Origin: Flavobacterium sp.
GTDB taxonomy: Bacteria; Bacteroidota; Bacteroidia; Flavobacteriales; Flavobacteriaceae
Direction: 5' to 3'
Assembly: GCA_015478765.1 (NCBI GenBank)
Contig: JADMKR010000246.1
Coordinates: forward strand, 1 to 5,163
Length of the DNA: 5,163 nt
The notes beneath the pieces are model-generated. The model had not been told where the DNA came from. It did no database searches and saw nothing but the letters and a program-made list of their open reading frames with translations. The position numbers and the translations under genes are program-made. This document shows, one piece after another, positions 1 through 5,163 of the stretch (within the stretch, counting starts at the first letter, position 1; each line of letters starts with the position of its first letter).

Positions 1-27
1 CAATACTTAACAAAATGTTATTATTCC

Positions 28-75
28 GGAAATTCTTTCATTTTCGAATTTCCACATTATCAAATTTCCAAATTG
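28..75 (-). repeat. Degenerate 8-base periodic repeat crossing the stop codon of the AhpD-like gene
   Basis: Read on the minus strand this stretch divides into six consecutive octamers: CAATTTGG, AAATTTGA, TAATGTGG, AAATTCGA, AAATGAAA and GAATTTCC. They resemble each other loosely (AAATTTGA-like) and keep an 8-base step. The first two lie inside the end of the AhpD-like gene, and its TGA stop (60-62) is formed within the second. Similar AATTTGAAAATTTGA-like strings are, from memory, common between genes in flavobacteria, but I cannot verify that here. The units are degenerate and AT-rich, so chance is possible. No terminator or gene start is visible in bases 1-27. Confidence 0.35.
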
Positions 76-416
76 TGATTCTCCAAGGCTTCCCAAAATT
101 CATAAGCGCGCCGCAAATGCGGAATAACGATCGTACCGCCCACCAAAGTTGCAATCGCCATCGATTCCATCATTTCTTCTTTGGTCACTCCTTCTTTATG
201 GCAGGTTTCCAAGTGGTATCGAACGCAATCATCGCATCGTAAAACTGCCGATGCCACCAAGCCGAGTAGTTCTTTTGTCTTCACGTCCAGCGCTCCTTCT
301 GCATACGCATTGGTATCGAGATTGAAAATCCGCTTGACGACTTTGTTGTTGTCGGCCAGCAATTTTTCGTTCATGCGCGAACGGTAATCATTGAATTCAC
401 TTACAATATCACTCAT
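60..416 (-). CDS. Carboxymuconolactone decarboxylase / AhpD-like thiol protein
   Basis: This 118-residue, all-helical-looking protein belongs to the carboxymuconolactone decarboxylase (CMD) superfamily. The clearest sign is the pattern E49-x11-C61-x2-C64-x3-H68, which has exactly the spacing of the AhpD peroxidase active site (Glu, CxxC, His in the family). The CxxC pair suggests thiol-disulfide or peroxidase chemistry rather than true 4-carboxymuconolactone decarboxylation; the substrate cannot be told. AhpD has a histidine between the two cysteines, and here that position is D63. The length fits single-domain CMD proteins. There is no signal peptide, so it is probably cytoplasmic. Its ATG overlaps the end of tatC by 8 bases (ATGAGTGA), implying translational coupling and co-transcription with tatC and the isomerase gene. 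The family call is firm; the function is inferred. Confidence 0.9.
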   Translation of the reverse strand: MSDIVSEFNDYRSRMNEKLLADNNKVVKRIFNLDTNAYAEGALDVKTKELLGLVASAVLRCDDCVRYHLETCHKEGVTKEEMMESMAIATLVGGTIVIPHLRRAYEFWEALENHNLEI

Positions 417-1233
417 TTGCTTTCTCTAATTTTTTGGTTACTGCGGCCGATATAAAAATACTTATTTCATAAATCACCATCAGCGGAATAGTTACGATGA
501 TCTGGCTGATCACATCTGGCGGGGTCACAATGGCTGCCAGAATGAGGATTATCACCAGTGCGTGACGTCGGTAGGTGCGAAGAAACTGCGGACCAATTAA
601 ACCCAATCGGCTTAAAAAGTAAATGATGATCGGCAGTTCGAATAGTAGTCCGCATGCAAGAACCGACGTTTTTATAAGTCCGATATACGACGACAGGTTG
701 AATTCATTTTGGATGATGCTGCTTACCGTAAAAGTAGCGAAGAAATGCACCGATAGCGGAATGATGATGTAATAACCAAACAATACGCCCAGAAAGAACA
801 GCAACGATGCCGATGTGATGAAAAGCTTGGCACTGTGCCGTTCAGCATCATATAAAGCAGGTTTGATAAATTTCCAGACTTCCCAAAGCACATAAGGAAA
901 GCCCACGATGAAACCACCGGTAATGCAACTCCAAATCAAGATACTCAACTGGCCTTCCATTTCGGTATTCTGAACATAAAAAGGGATTTCCGTTATGCAG
1001 ATTGCGTCGCCGGCACCGAAATATCGCGAAATGTCGCACATTACCGTGTAGGTAATGAAATTCGCTTTTGTGGGGCCGAAAATAAGCTCGTCAAAGATGT
1101 ATTCACTGACGAAAAACAGCCCAATGGCGGCTACAAGGACACCGATCGTACTGCGCACCAAAAGCCATCGCAAATCTTCGAGATGGTCAAGGAAGGACAT
1201 TTCGTCGGAAGTGCTTTTAATTTTTTTTGCCAT
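409..1233 (-). CDS. tatC: Sec-independent (twin-arginine) protein translocase subunit TatC
   Basis: TatC is the core inner-membrane receptor of the Tat pathway. It binds twin-arginine signal peptides and, with TatA-type subunits, exports folded proteins. The 274 residues show the family hallmarks: the cytoplasmic N-terminal FLDHLEDLRW (14-23), the FPYVLWEVWKFI segment (112-123) followed by PALYDAERH (125-133), FGYYIIIPL (152-160), LLFELPII (196-203) and VTPPDVISQ (236-244). Hydrophobic stretches near 25-44, 97-117, 137-160, 183-206, 222-237 and 243-263 fit the usual six membrane spans. The first periplasmic loop (about 45-95) looks longer than in E. coli and holds two cysteines, C66 and C79. 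The ATG shares one base with the upstream isomerase stop (TAATG), so translation is probably coupled. Codons 2-4 contain a run of eight A. No tatA or tatB gene lies in the window, so the partners must be encoded elsewhere. Confidence 0.97.
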   Translation of the reverse strand: MAKKIKSTSDEMSFLDHLEDLRWLLVRSTIGVLVAAIGLFFVSEYIFDELIFGPTKANFITYTVMCDISRYFGAGDAICITEIPFYVQNTEMEGQLSILIWSCITGGFIVGFPYVLWEVWKFIKPALYDAERHSAKLFITSASLLFFLGVLFGYYIIIPLSVHFFATFTVSSIIQNEFNLSSYIGLIKTSVLACGLLFELPIIIYFLSRLGLIGPQFLRTYRRHALVIILILAAIVTPPDVISQIIVTIPLMVIYEISIFISAAVTKKLEKANE

Positions 1234-2198
1234 TAAACTATTCCCTCTTTTAATATGTCGTGAAGGTGCAGTATGCCTTGGTATTCATCATCTTGTAAAA
1301 CTACGAGTTGCGTAATCGAGAAGTCCTCAAGCGTATTCAAAGCGTCAATAACCATGTCGGTTGTCTGAATCATTTTCGGATTTTTGGTCATTATATCGGA
1401 GGCGGTAAGATCGGCAAATGTATCGCGGTTGTTCAGCATTCTGCGAATATCGCCATCGGTAATGATACCTATAACTTTATTATCTTCAACTACGGCAGTA
1501 ACGCCGAGTCGTTTTTCGGAAATTTCCACAATAACGGTCTTGATCGCAGCATCGGGCGAAACCATAGGTCTATGTGTTCGGTCGAGCATATCGCCCACGC
1601 GAAGCAATAATTTCTTGCCCAATGCGCCACCGGGATGGTATTTGGCAAAATCGGCCGGCGTGAAACCGCGAATTTCCATCAGGCAAACCGCAATTGCGTC
1701 GCCCATCACCAATTGGGCAGTAGTACTGCTTGTTGGTGCCAGGTTTATGGTGCAGGCTTCAGAATCGACAGTGGTGTTCAGTATATAATCGGATCCTTTG
1801 GCAAGAAATGACGTAATATTTCCGGTGATGGCTATTAAGGTATTCCCGAAACGTTTCAATATCGGAACCAAAACTTTGATTTCCGGGCTGTTGCCGCTTT
1901 TCGAGATGCAAATCACTACATCGTCCGGCTGCACCATTCCAAGGTCGCCGTGAATCGCTTCAGATGCGTGTAAGAACATTGATGGCGTGCCGGTGGAATT
2001 CAGTGTAGCAACTATTTTTTGAGCGATGATCGCACTTTTGCCTATGCCGGTTATTACCACTCTACCGCGCGTCGATGCGATCACCTGAACGGCACTTGCG
2101 AAATCATCATCCAGGTAACTCTCGAGTTTTGAGATAGCTGCACTCTCGGCTAAAATTGTGCGTTTGGCGCCAGCGAGAATCTGTTCTTTTGAAATCAA
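1233..2198 (-). CDS. kdsD: D-arabinose-5-phosphate isomerase, KpsF/GutQ/KdsD family
   Basis: This enzyme interconverts D-ribulose 5-phosphate and D-arabinose 5-phosphate, the first committed step toward Kdo for lipopolysaccharide. From the TTG start it has 321 residues: a SIS domain (about 30-180) and two CBS domains (about 205-262 and 268-318). Visible motifs are GIGKS (51-55), HASEAIHGDLG (77-87), SKSG (99-102), APTSSTT (154-160) and HPGGALG (188-194). K54, E106, E147 and H188 correspond, with a constant offset of 5, to the E. coli KdsD active-site residues K59, E111, E152 and H193. I chose TTG at 2196-2198 because ISKEQILAGAKRTI is where family homology begins and there is no in-frame ATG until codon 74. 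A longer frame from TTG at 2279 is possible but would run through the predicted promoter. No Shine-Dalgarno is seen. It heads the operon with tatC. The family also includes kpsF and gutQ, so the symbol is provisional. Confidence 0.93.
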   Translation of the reverse strand: MISKEQILAGAKRTILAESAAISKLESYLDDDFASAVQVIASTRGRVVITGIGKSAIIAQKIVATLNSTGTPSMFLHASEAIHGDLGMVQPDDVVICISKSGNSPEIKVLVPILKRFGNTLIAITGNITSFLAKGSDYILNTTVDSEACTINLAPTSSTTAQLVMGDAIAVCLMEIRGFTPADFAKYHPGGALGKKLLLRVGDMLDRTHRPMVSPDAAIKTVIVEISEKRLGVTAVVEDNKVIGIITDGDIRRMLNNRDTFADLTASDIMTKNPKMIQTTDMVIDALNTLEDFSITQLVVLQDDEYQGILHLHDILKEGIV

Positions 2199-2214
2199 AC
2201 CGGGGTTTATTAAG

Positions 2215-2244
2215 TTGTAAGTGTAAAAGAAAATTGTATCTTTA
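2215..2244 (+). promoter_or_regulatory. Candidate Bacteroidota-type promoter for recQ
   Basis: TTG at 2215-2217 is followed after 19 bases by TATCTTTA (2237-2244), one mismatch from TAnnTTTG. The predicted transcript would begin near 2250, about 33 bases before the recQ ATG, and its leader is A/T-rich without a Shine-Dalgarno. The element sits back to back with the candidate promoter of the divergent operon; the two -7 boxes are only 8 bases apart. It is a consensus match in an AT-rich region, so it could be fortuitous. Confidence 0.4.
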
Positions 2245-2252
2245 TGTGGTTG

Positions 2253-2279
2253 CAAATTTATATAAAATACCCTTAACAA
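2253..2279 (-). promoter_or_regulatory. Candidate Bacteroidota-type promoter for the isomerase-tatC operon
   Basis: On the minus strand TAAATTTG (2253-2260) is a perfect match to the Bacteroidota -7 consensus TAnnTTTG. A TTG at 2277-2279 lies 16 bases upstream as a -33 element, slightly shorter than the usual 17-23. Transcription would start near 2245, leaving an untranslated leader of roughly 47 bases before the TTG start at 2198. If correct, the longer reading frame beginning at 2279 would not be fully transcribed. This is a consensus match only. Confidence 0.5.
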
Positions 2280-2282
2280 AGA

Positions 2283-4481
2283 ATGAATTCACCCGAAATT
2301 GACATATACAGGGAACTTAAAAAGCATTTTGGTTTCAGCCAGTTTAAAGGTCTTCAGGAGCAGGTAATTAAAAGCATTCTTTCAAAAAAAAACACATTCG
2401 TAATCATGCCCACCGGCGGCGGGAAATCGCTATGCTACCAATTGCCGGCACTGATTCAGGAAGGAACCGCCATTGTGGTTTCCCCGCTAATTGCGCTGAT
2501 GAAAAACCAGGTCGATGCTATTCGGAGTCTTTCGTCTGAATACGGAATTGCGCATGTACTTAATTCCTCGCTGACCAAAGCCGAAACGGCACAGGTCAAA
2601 AAAGACATTACATCGGGTGTGACCAAATTATTATACGTAGCCCCGGAATCACTTATTAAGGAAGATAATGTCGCGTTCCTAAAAACAGTTCCGTTGTCGT
2701 TTGTGGCGATTGATGAAGCGCATTGCATTTCAGAATGGGGCCATGACTTCCGGCCGGAATACCGAAATCTTAAGCATATTATACGCCAGTTGGGTGATAT
2801 ACCTGTGATCGGACTTACCGCAACTGCCACTCCAAAAGTTCAGGAGGACATATTGAAGAATCTCGACATGGCCGATGCCGCCACTTTTAAGGCGTCGTTC
2901 AACCGTCCGAATTTGTTTTATGAAGTTCGCACCAAGACCCAAAACATCGAAGCCGACATCATTCGGTTTATCCGCCAGCACAAAGGTAAATCGGGAATCA
3001 TTTACTGCCTTAGCCGAAAGAAAGTAGAAGCTATTGCGCAGGTTCTGCAGGTTAACGGAATCAGTGCCGTGCCGTATCACGCAGGCCTTGATGCCAAAAC
3101 GAGAGCAAAGCATCAAGACATGTTTTTGATGGAGGATGTCGATGTGGTGGTGGCAACGATAGCGTTTGGGATGGGAATTGACAAGCCCGATGTCCGTTTT
3201 GTGATCCATCACGATATTCCGAAATCACTGGAAAGTTACTACCAGGAAACCGGTCGTGCCGGACGCGATGGAGGCGAAGGTTATTGCCTTGCCTATTATT
3301 CCTATAAGGATGTTGAAAAACTCGAAAAATTTATGTCGGGAAAACCAGTAGCTGAGCAGGAAATTGGATTTGCACTGCTTCAGGAAGTGGTGGCTTACGC
3401 CGAAACTTCCATATCGCGTCGTAAGTTCCTGCTGCATTATTTCGGCGAGGAATTCGACAGCGAAACCGGTGAAGGTGCCGATATGGATGACAATGTCCGA
3501 AATCCAAAAACAAAAGTAGAAGCACAAGACCAGGTGGTGACATTGCTTAAAGTTGTACGCGACACCAAGTTCCTATACAAATCCAAAGAAATAATTTTTA
3601 CGCTGATTGGCAAAGTCAACGCTGTGATCAAGGCGCATCGCACCGACACGCAGCCGTTTTTTGGCAGCGGCGCCAATTTCGATGAAAGATACTGGATGGC
3701 CCTCATCCGCCAGGTCCTTGTGGAAGGCTATCTGTCGAAAGACATAGAAACTTATGGCGTGTTGAAAACAACTCAGAAAGGACGTGATTTCATTGAAAAT
3801 CCGGTTTCCTTCATGATGTCGGAAGACCATGAGTATAACGAAGCCGAAGATACCGCGATCGTCACGGCTTCCAAAGCGACAGCTACCGCCGATGAAGCAC
3901 TGATGGCCATGCTGCGCGATCTTCGGAAGAAAGTCGCCAAACGACTCGGAGTTCCTCCATTCGTTGTCTTTCAGGATCCATCGCTTGAAGACATGGCACT
4001 GAAATATCCAATCACACTGGAGGAACTCGGCACCGGGATCCACGGGGTAGGAGAAGGCAAGGCCAAGAAATATGGAAAAGATTTTGTGGATCTGATCCGA
4101 AAATATGTAGATGATAACGACATCACCCGACCAGACGATTTGGTTGTAAAATCAACAGGTGCCAACTCGGCCAATAAATTGTATATCATCCAGAATATAG
4201 ACCGTAAATTGTCACTAGATGACATAGCTCGCGCCAAGGGACTTACAATGGATTCGCTGTTGAAGGAAATGGAACAGATTGTTTATTCAGGGACTAAACT
4301 AAATATTAAATATTGGATCGACGACATGCTGGACGACGAGCAACAGGAAGAGATCCAGGAATATTTCATGGAATCCGAATCCGATCGCATCGATGTGGCA
4401 TTAAAGGAATTTGAAGGCGATTACGATGTGGATGAATTGCGACTGATGCGAATAAAGTTTATAAGCGAAGTAGCTAATTAA
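2283..4481 (+). CDS. recQ: ATP-dependent DNA helicase RecQ, lacking the zinc-binding cysteines
   Basis: RecQ is a 3'-to-5' superfamily 2 DNA helicase acting in recombination and repair of stalled forks. The 732 residues show motif 0 (FGFSQFKGLQ, Q25), Walker A TGGGKS (44-49, K48), DEAH (144-147), the aromatic-rich loop EWGHDFRPEY (151-160), GLTATAT (177-183), motif V ending FGMGIDKPDVRF (295-306) and motif VI QETGRAGRDG (321-330). A winged-helix RQC region (about 415-510) and an HRDC domain (about 535-610) follow, then an extra C-terminal part (about 625-732) that looks like a helix-turn-helix domain with an acidic tail. E. coli RecQ has 609 residues. The four zinc-ligand cysteines expected after the helicase core are absent: the first is S378 in SRRKFLLHYFGEE, and no cysteine occurs after C335. 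The ATG is the first possible start and gives a canonical N-terminus. The gene diverges from the isomerase operon. Confidence 0.97.
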   Translation: MNSPEIDIYRELKKHFGFSQFKGLQEQVIKSILSKKNTFVIMPTGGGKSLCYQLPALIQEGTAIVVSPLIALMKNQVDAIRSLSSEYGIAHVLNSSLTKAETAQVKKDITSGVTKLLYVAPESLIKEDNVAFLKTVPLSFVAIDEAHCISEWGHDFRPEYRNLKHIIRQLGDIPVIGLTATATPKVQEDILKNLDMADAATFKASFNRPNLFYEVRTKTQNIEADIIRFIRQHKGKSGIIYCLSRKKVEAIAQVLQVNGISAVPYHAGLDAKTRAKHQDMFLMEDVDVVVATIAFGMGIDKPDVRFVIHHDIPKSLESYYQETGRAGRDGGEGYCLAYYSYKDVEKLEKFMSGKPVAEQEIGFALLQEVVAYAETSISRRKFLLHYFGEEFDSETGEGADMDDNVRNPKTKVEAQDQVVTLLKVVRDTKFLYKSKEIIFTLIGKVNAVIKAHRTDTQPFFGSGANFDERYWMALIRQVLVEGYLSKDIETYGVLKTTQKGRDFIENPVSFMMSEDHEYNEAEDTAIVTASKATATADEALMAMLRDLRKKVAKRLGVPPFVVFQDPSLEDMALKYPITLEELGTGIHGVGEGKAKKYGKDFVDLIRKYVDDNDITRPDDLVVKSTGANSANKLYIIQNIDRKLSLDDIARAKGLTMDSLLKEMEQIVYSGTKLNIKYWIDDMLDDEQQEEIQEYFMESESDRIDVALKEFEGDYDVDELRLMRIKFISEVAN

Positions 4482-4486
4482 GCGGA

Positions 4487-4516
4487 AGTTAAAAGGTTTG
4501 AAAAGTTGAAAGTTTC
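4487..4516 (+). repeat. Short A-rich degenerate repeat after recQ
   Basis: Just after the recQ stop, variants of one motif follow each other: GTTAAAAG (4488-4495), GTTTGAAAAG (4496-4505) and GTTGAAAG (4505-4512), then GTTTC. The pattern is irregular and AT-rich, so it could be low-complexity drift. It is not a terminator, as there is no stable stem followed by a T-run. It lies directly before the heptamer array and may belong to the same repeat-prone gap. Confidence 0.3.
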
Positions 4517-4533
4517 ATAATATGCAAATTTTC

Positions 4534-4604
4534 TCCCTAACCCCTAACCCCTAATTCCTAACCCCTAATCCCTAATTCCTATCTCCTAAATTCCTAACCC
4601 CTAA
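4534..4604 (+). repeat. Tandem array of ten CCCTAA-like heptamers
   Basis: Ten units of the form YYCCTAW stand head to tail with a strict 7-base step: TCCCTAA, CCCCTAA, CCCCTAA, TTCCTAA, CCCCTAA, TCCCTAA, TTCCTAT, CTCCTAA, then one extra A at 4590, TTCCTAA and CCCCTAA. The CCTA core is kept in all ten, while the first two positions vary between C and T. The opposite strand reads TTAGGGG-like, resembling telomeric DNA, though the chromosomal setting argues against that role. With a 7-base unit, TAA on the plus strand and TAG on the minus strand recur in all three frames, so the array blocks translation both ways. It fills most of the gap between recQ and the hydrolase gene, and its last A is the first base of that gene's ATG. 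I see no spacers, so it is not CRISPR. Confidence 0.9.
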
Positions 4605-5163
4605 TGGACTCACTAACTCAAATAATCCTCGGGGCCGCCGTAGGCGAAGCCGTTCTTGGCAAAAAGATTGGAAACCGTGCGGTTTTATACGGGGGAATCA
4701 TCGGCACAATCCCCGATCTTGATGTACTGGTCGGCAATTTTGTAGATCCGCTGACGGCCATCGAAATCCACCGCGGATTCAGCCATTCGATACTGTTTTT
4801 TATTCTCTTTTCTCCGCTACTCGGATGGGCGATAAAAAGTATGGAACGCCGTACCAATGTCGCATGGAAACAAGCGACTTTAATGGCTTTTCTCTGTTTG
4901 TTCACACATGCATTACTGGATGCATTCACAACCTGGGGAACGCAATTGCTCTGGCCACTTGACCACCGCATCGCGTGGCAGACAATATTTGTGGTCGATC
5001 CGCTGTACACATTGCCATTTTTGTTTTGCCTGATTGCCGCCATGCGCCAACCGCGAACAAGCGAAAGGCGTCGGAAATGGAACCGGCTGGGCTTAATCAT
5101 CAGTACTTCCTATTTGATGCTGACGGTCGTTTTGCAACAAATCGCGATCGGCAAATTCGAAAA
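4604..5163 (+). CDS. Membrane-bound metal-dependent hydrolase, YdjM/DUF457 family (3' end cut by window)
   Basis: This open frame runs off the right edge after 186 complete codons without a stop. It matches the YdjM-like putative metal-dependent hydrolase family (DUF457): the N-terminus MDSLTQIILGAAVGEAVLG is typical, followed by TIPDLD (35-40), HRGFSHS (56-62) and HALLDAFTTWGT (102-113). D38, D40, H56, H61, H102 and D106 are plausible metal ligands. Hydrophobic stretches near 5-19, 62-78, 92-108, 128-146 and 163-182 suggest an inner-membrane protein. The substrate is unknown for the family. The ATG at 4604 is secure, because family similarity begins there and an in-frame TAA stands at 4595-4597. 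The leader is the pyrimidine-rich heptamer array, with no Shine-Dalgarno and few purines. It lies 122 bases after recQ on the same strand, and I find no convincing promoter in that gap, so read-through from recQ is possible. E. coli YdjM is LexA-regulated; no such site is visible here. Confidence 0.88.
   Translation, partial: MDSLTQIILGAAVGEAVLGKKIGNRAVLYGGIIGTIPDLDVLVGNFVDPLTAIEIHRGFSHSILFFILFSPLLGWAIKSMERRTNVAWKQATLMAFLCLFTHALLDAFTTWGTQLLWPLDHRIAWQTIFVVDPLYTLPFLFCLIAAMRQPRTSERRRKWNRLGLIISTSYLMLTVVLQQIAIGKFE

Noticed and set aside
8..20. Hairpin TAACA-AAA-TGTTA as terminator of the left operon
   Set aside because: The stem has only five AT-rich pairs and no following T-run on the minus strand, so it is too weak to support a terminator call.
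1384..1788. 134-codon plus-strand open frame opposite the isomerase gene
   Set aside because: The minus strand here encodes the CBS domains and the HPGG motif of the isomerase; the plus translation is low in recognisable features.
2199..2279. N-terminal extension of 27 residues on the isomerase from TTG 2279
   Set aside because: It has no family similarity, would abut the recQ start, and would overlap a perfect TAnnTTTG promoter element.
2730..3212. Long minus-strand open frame, and others like it, opposite recQ
   Set aside because: recQ motifs are continuous across the region; these frames are by-products of its codon use.
3400..3520. Frameshift or assembly error hiding the RecQ zinc cysteines
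   Set aside because: The reading frame stays open and the flanking residues on both sides align with RecQ in the same frame, so a local error is unlikely.
4516..4524. Palindrome CATAATATG after recQ as terminator or operator
   Set aside because: Four-base arms around one base are expected by chance in AT-rich sequence, and no T-run follows directly.
4534..4604. CRISPR array or chromosome end (telomere)
   Set aside because: There are no spacers or long repeats, and coding sequence continues on both sides of the array.
4618..5100. Open frame of 160 codons on the minus strand
   Set aside because: It lies wholly inside the plus-strand YdjM/DUF457 gene, which has clear family motifs in its own frame; the minus-strand translation resembles no family I know.

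Overview
This window looks like a piece of chromosome from a member of the Bacteroidota, most likely Flavobacteriia. Three things point there. The protein sequences (RecQ, TatC, the KpsF/KdsD-type isomerase) have a flavobacterial flavour. Both candidate promoters fit the Bacteroidota pattern of TTG followed by TAnnTTTG. None of the genes has a clear Shine-Dalgarno sequence. This assignment comes from recognition, not from a database search. All the genes belong to widely conserved families and I see no prophage, transposon, CRISPR array or RNA gene.

Layout. The left part (60-2198, minus strand) is a tightly packed three-gene cluster read from right to left: a D-arabinose-5-phosphate isomerase with a SIS domain and two CBS domains, then TatC, then a small carboxymuconolactone decarboxylase/AhpD-like protein. 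The isomerase stop and tatC start share one base (TAATG). tatC and the AhpD-like gene overlap by 8 bases (ATGAGTGA). The cluster is therefore very probably one operon. Diverging from it on the plus strand is recQ (2283-4481), a 732-residue RecQ helicase. It is followed by a partial gene (4604 to the right edge) for a membrane-bound YdjM/DUF457-type putative metal-dependent hydrolase.

Non-coding parts. The isomerase probably starts at a TTG at 2198, which gives an 85-base divergent intergenic region (2199-2282) holding two back-to-back promoters. The 122-base gap between recQ and the hydrolase gene contains an A-rich degenerate repeat and then a tandem array of ten CCCTAA-like heptamers. The last heptamer supplies the A of the hydrolase start codon. 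A second degenerate repeat, with a period of 8 bases, runs across the stop codon of the AhpD-like gene at the left edge.

How the genes work together. The isomerase makes the precursor of Kdo for lipopolysaccharide, TatC exports folded proteins and the AhpD-like protein is a likely thiol redox enzyme, so the left operon has an envelope character. recQ serves DNA repair and recombination. I see no undescribed multi-gene system. The points most worth a second look are the apparent loss of all zinc-binding cysteines in RecQ, the telomere-like heptamer array that reaches a start codon, and the revised TTG start with overlapping divergent promoters.
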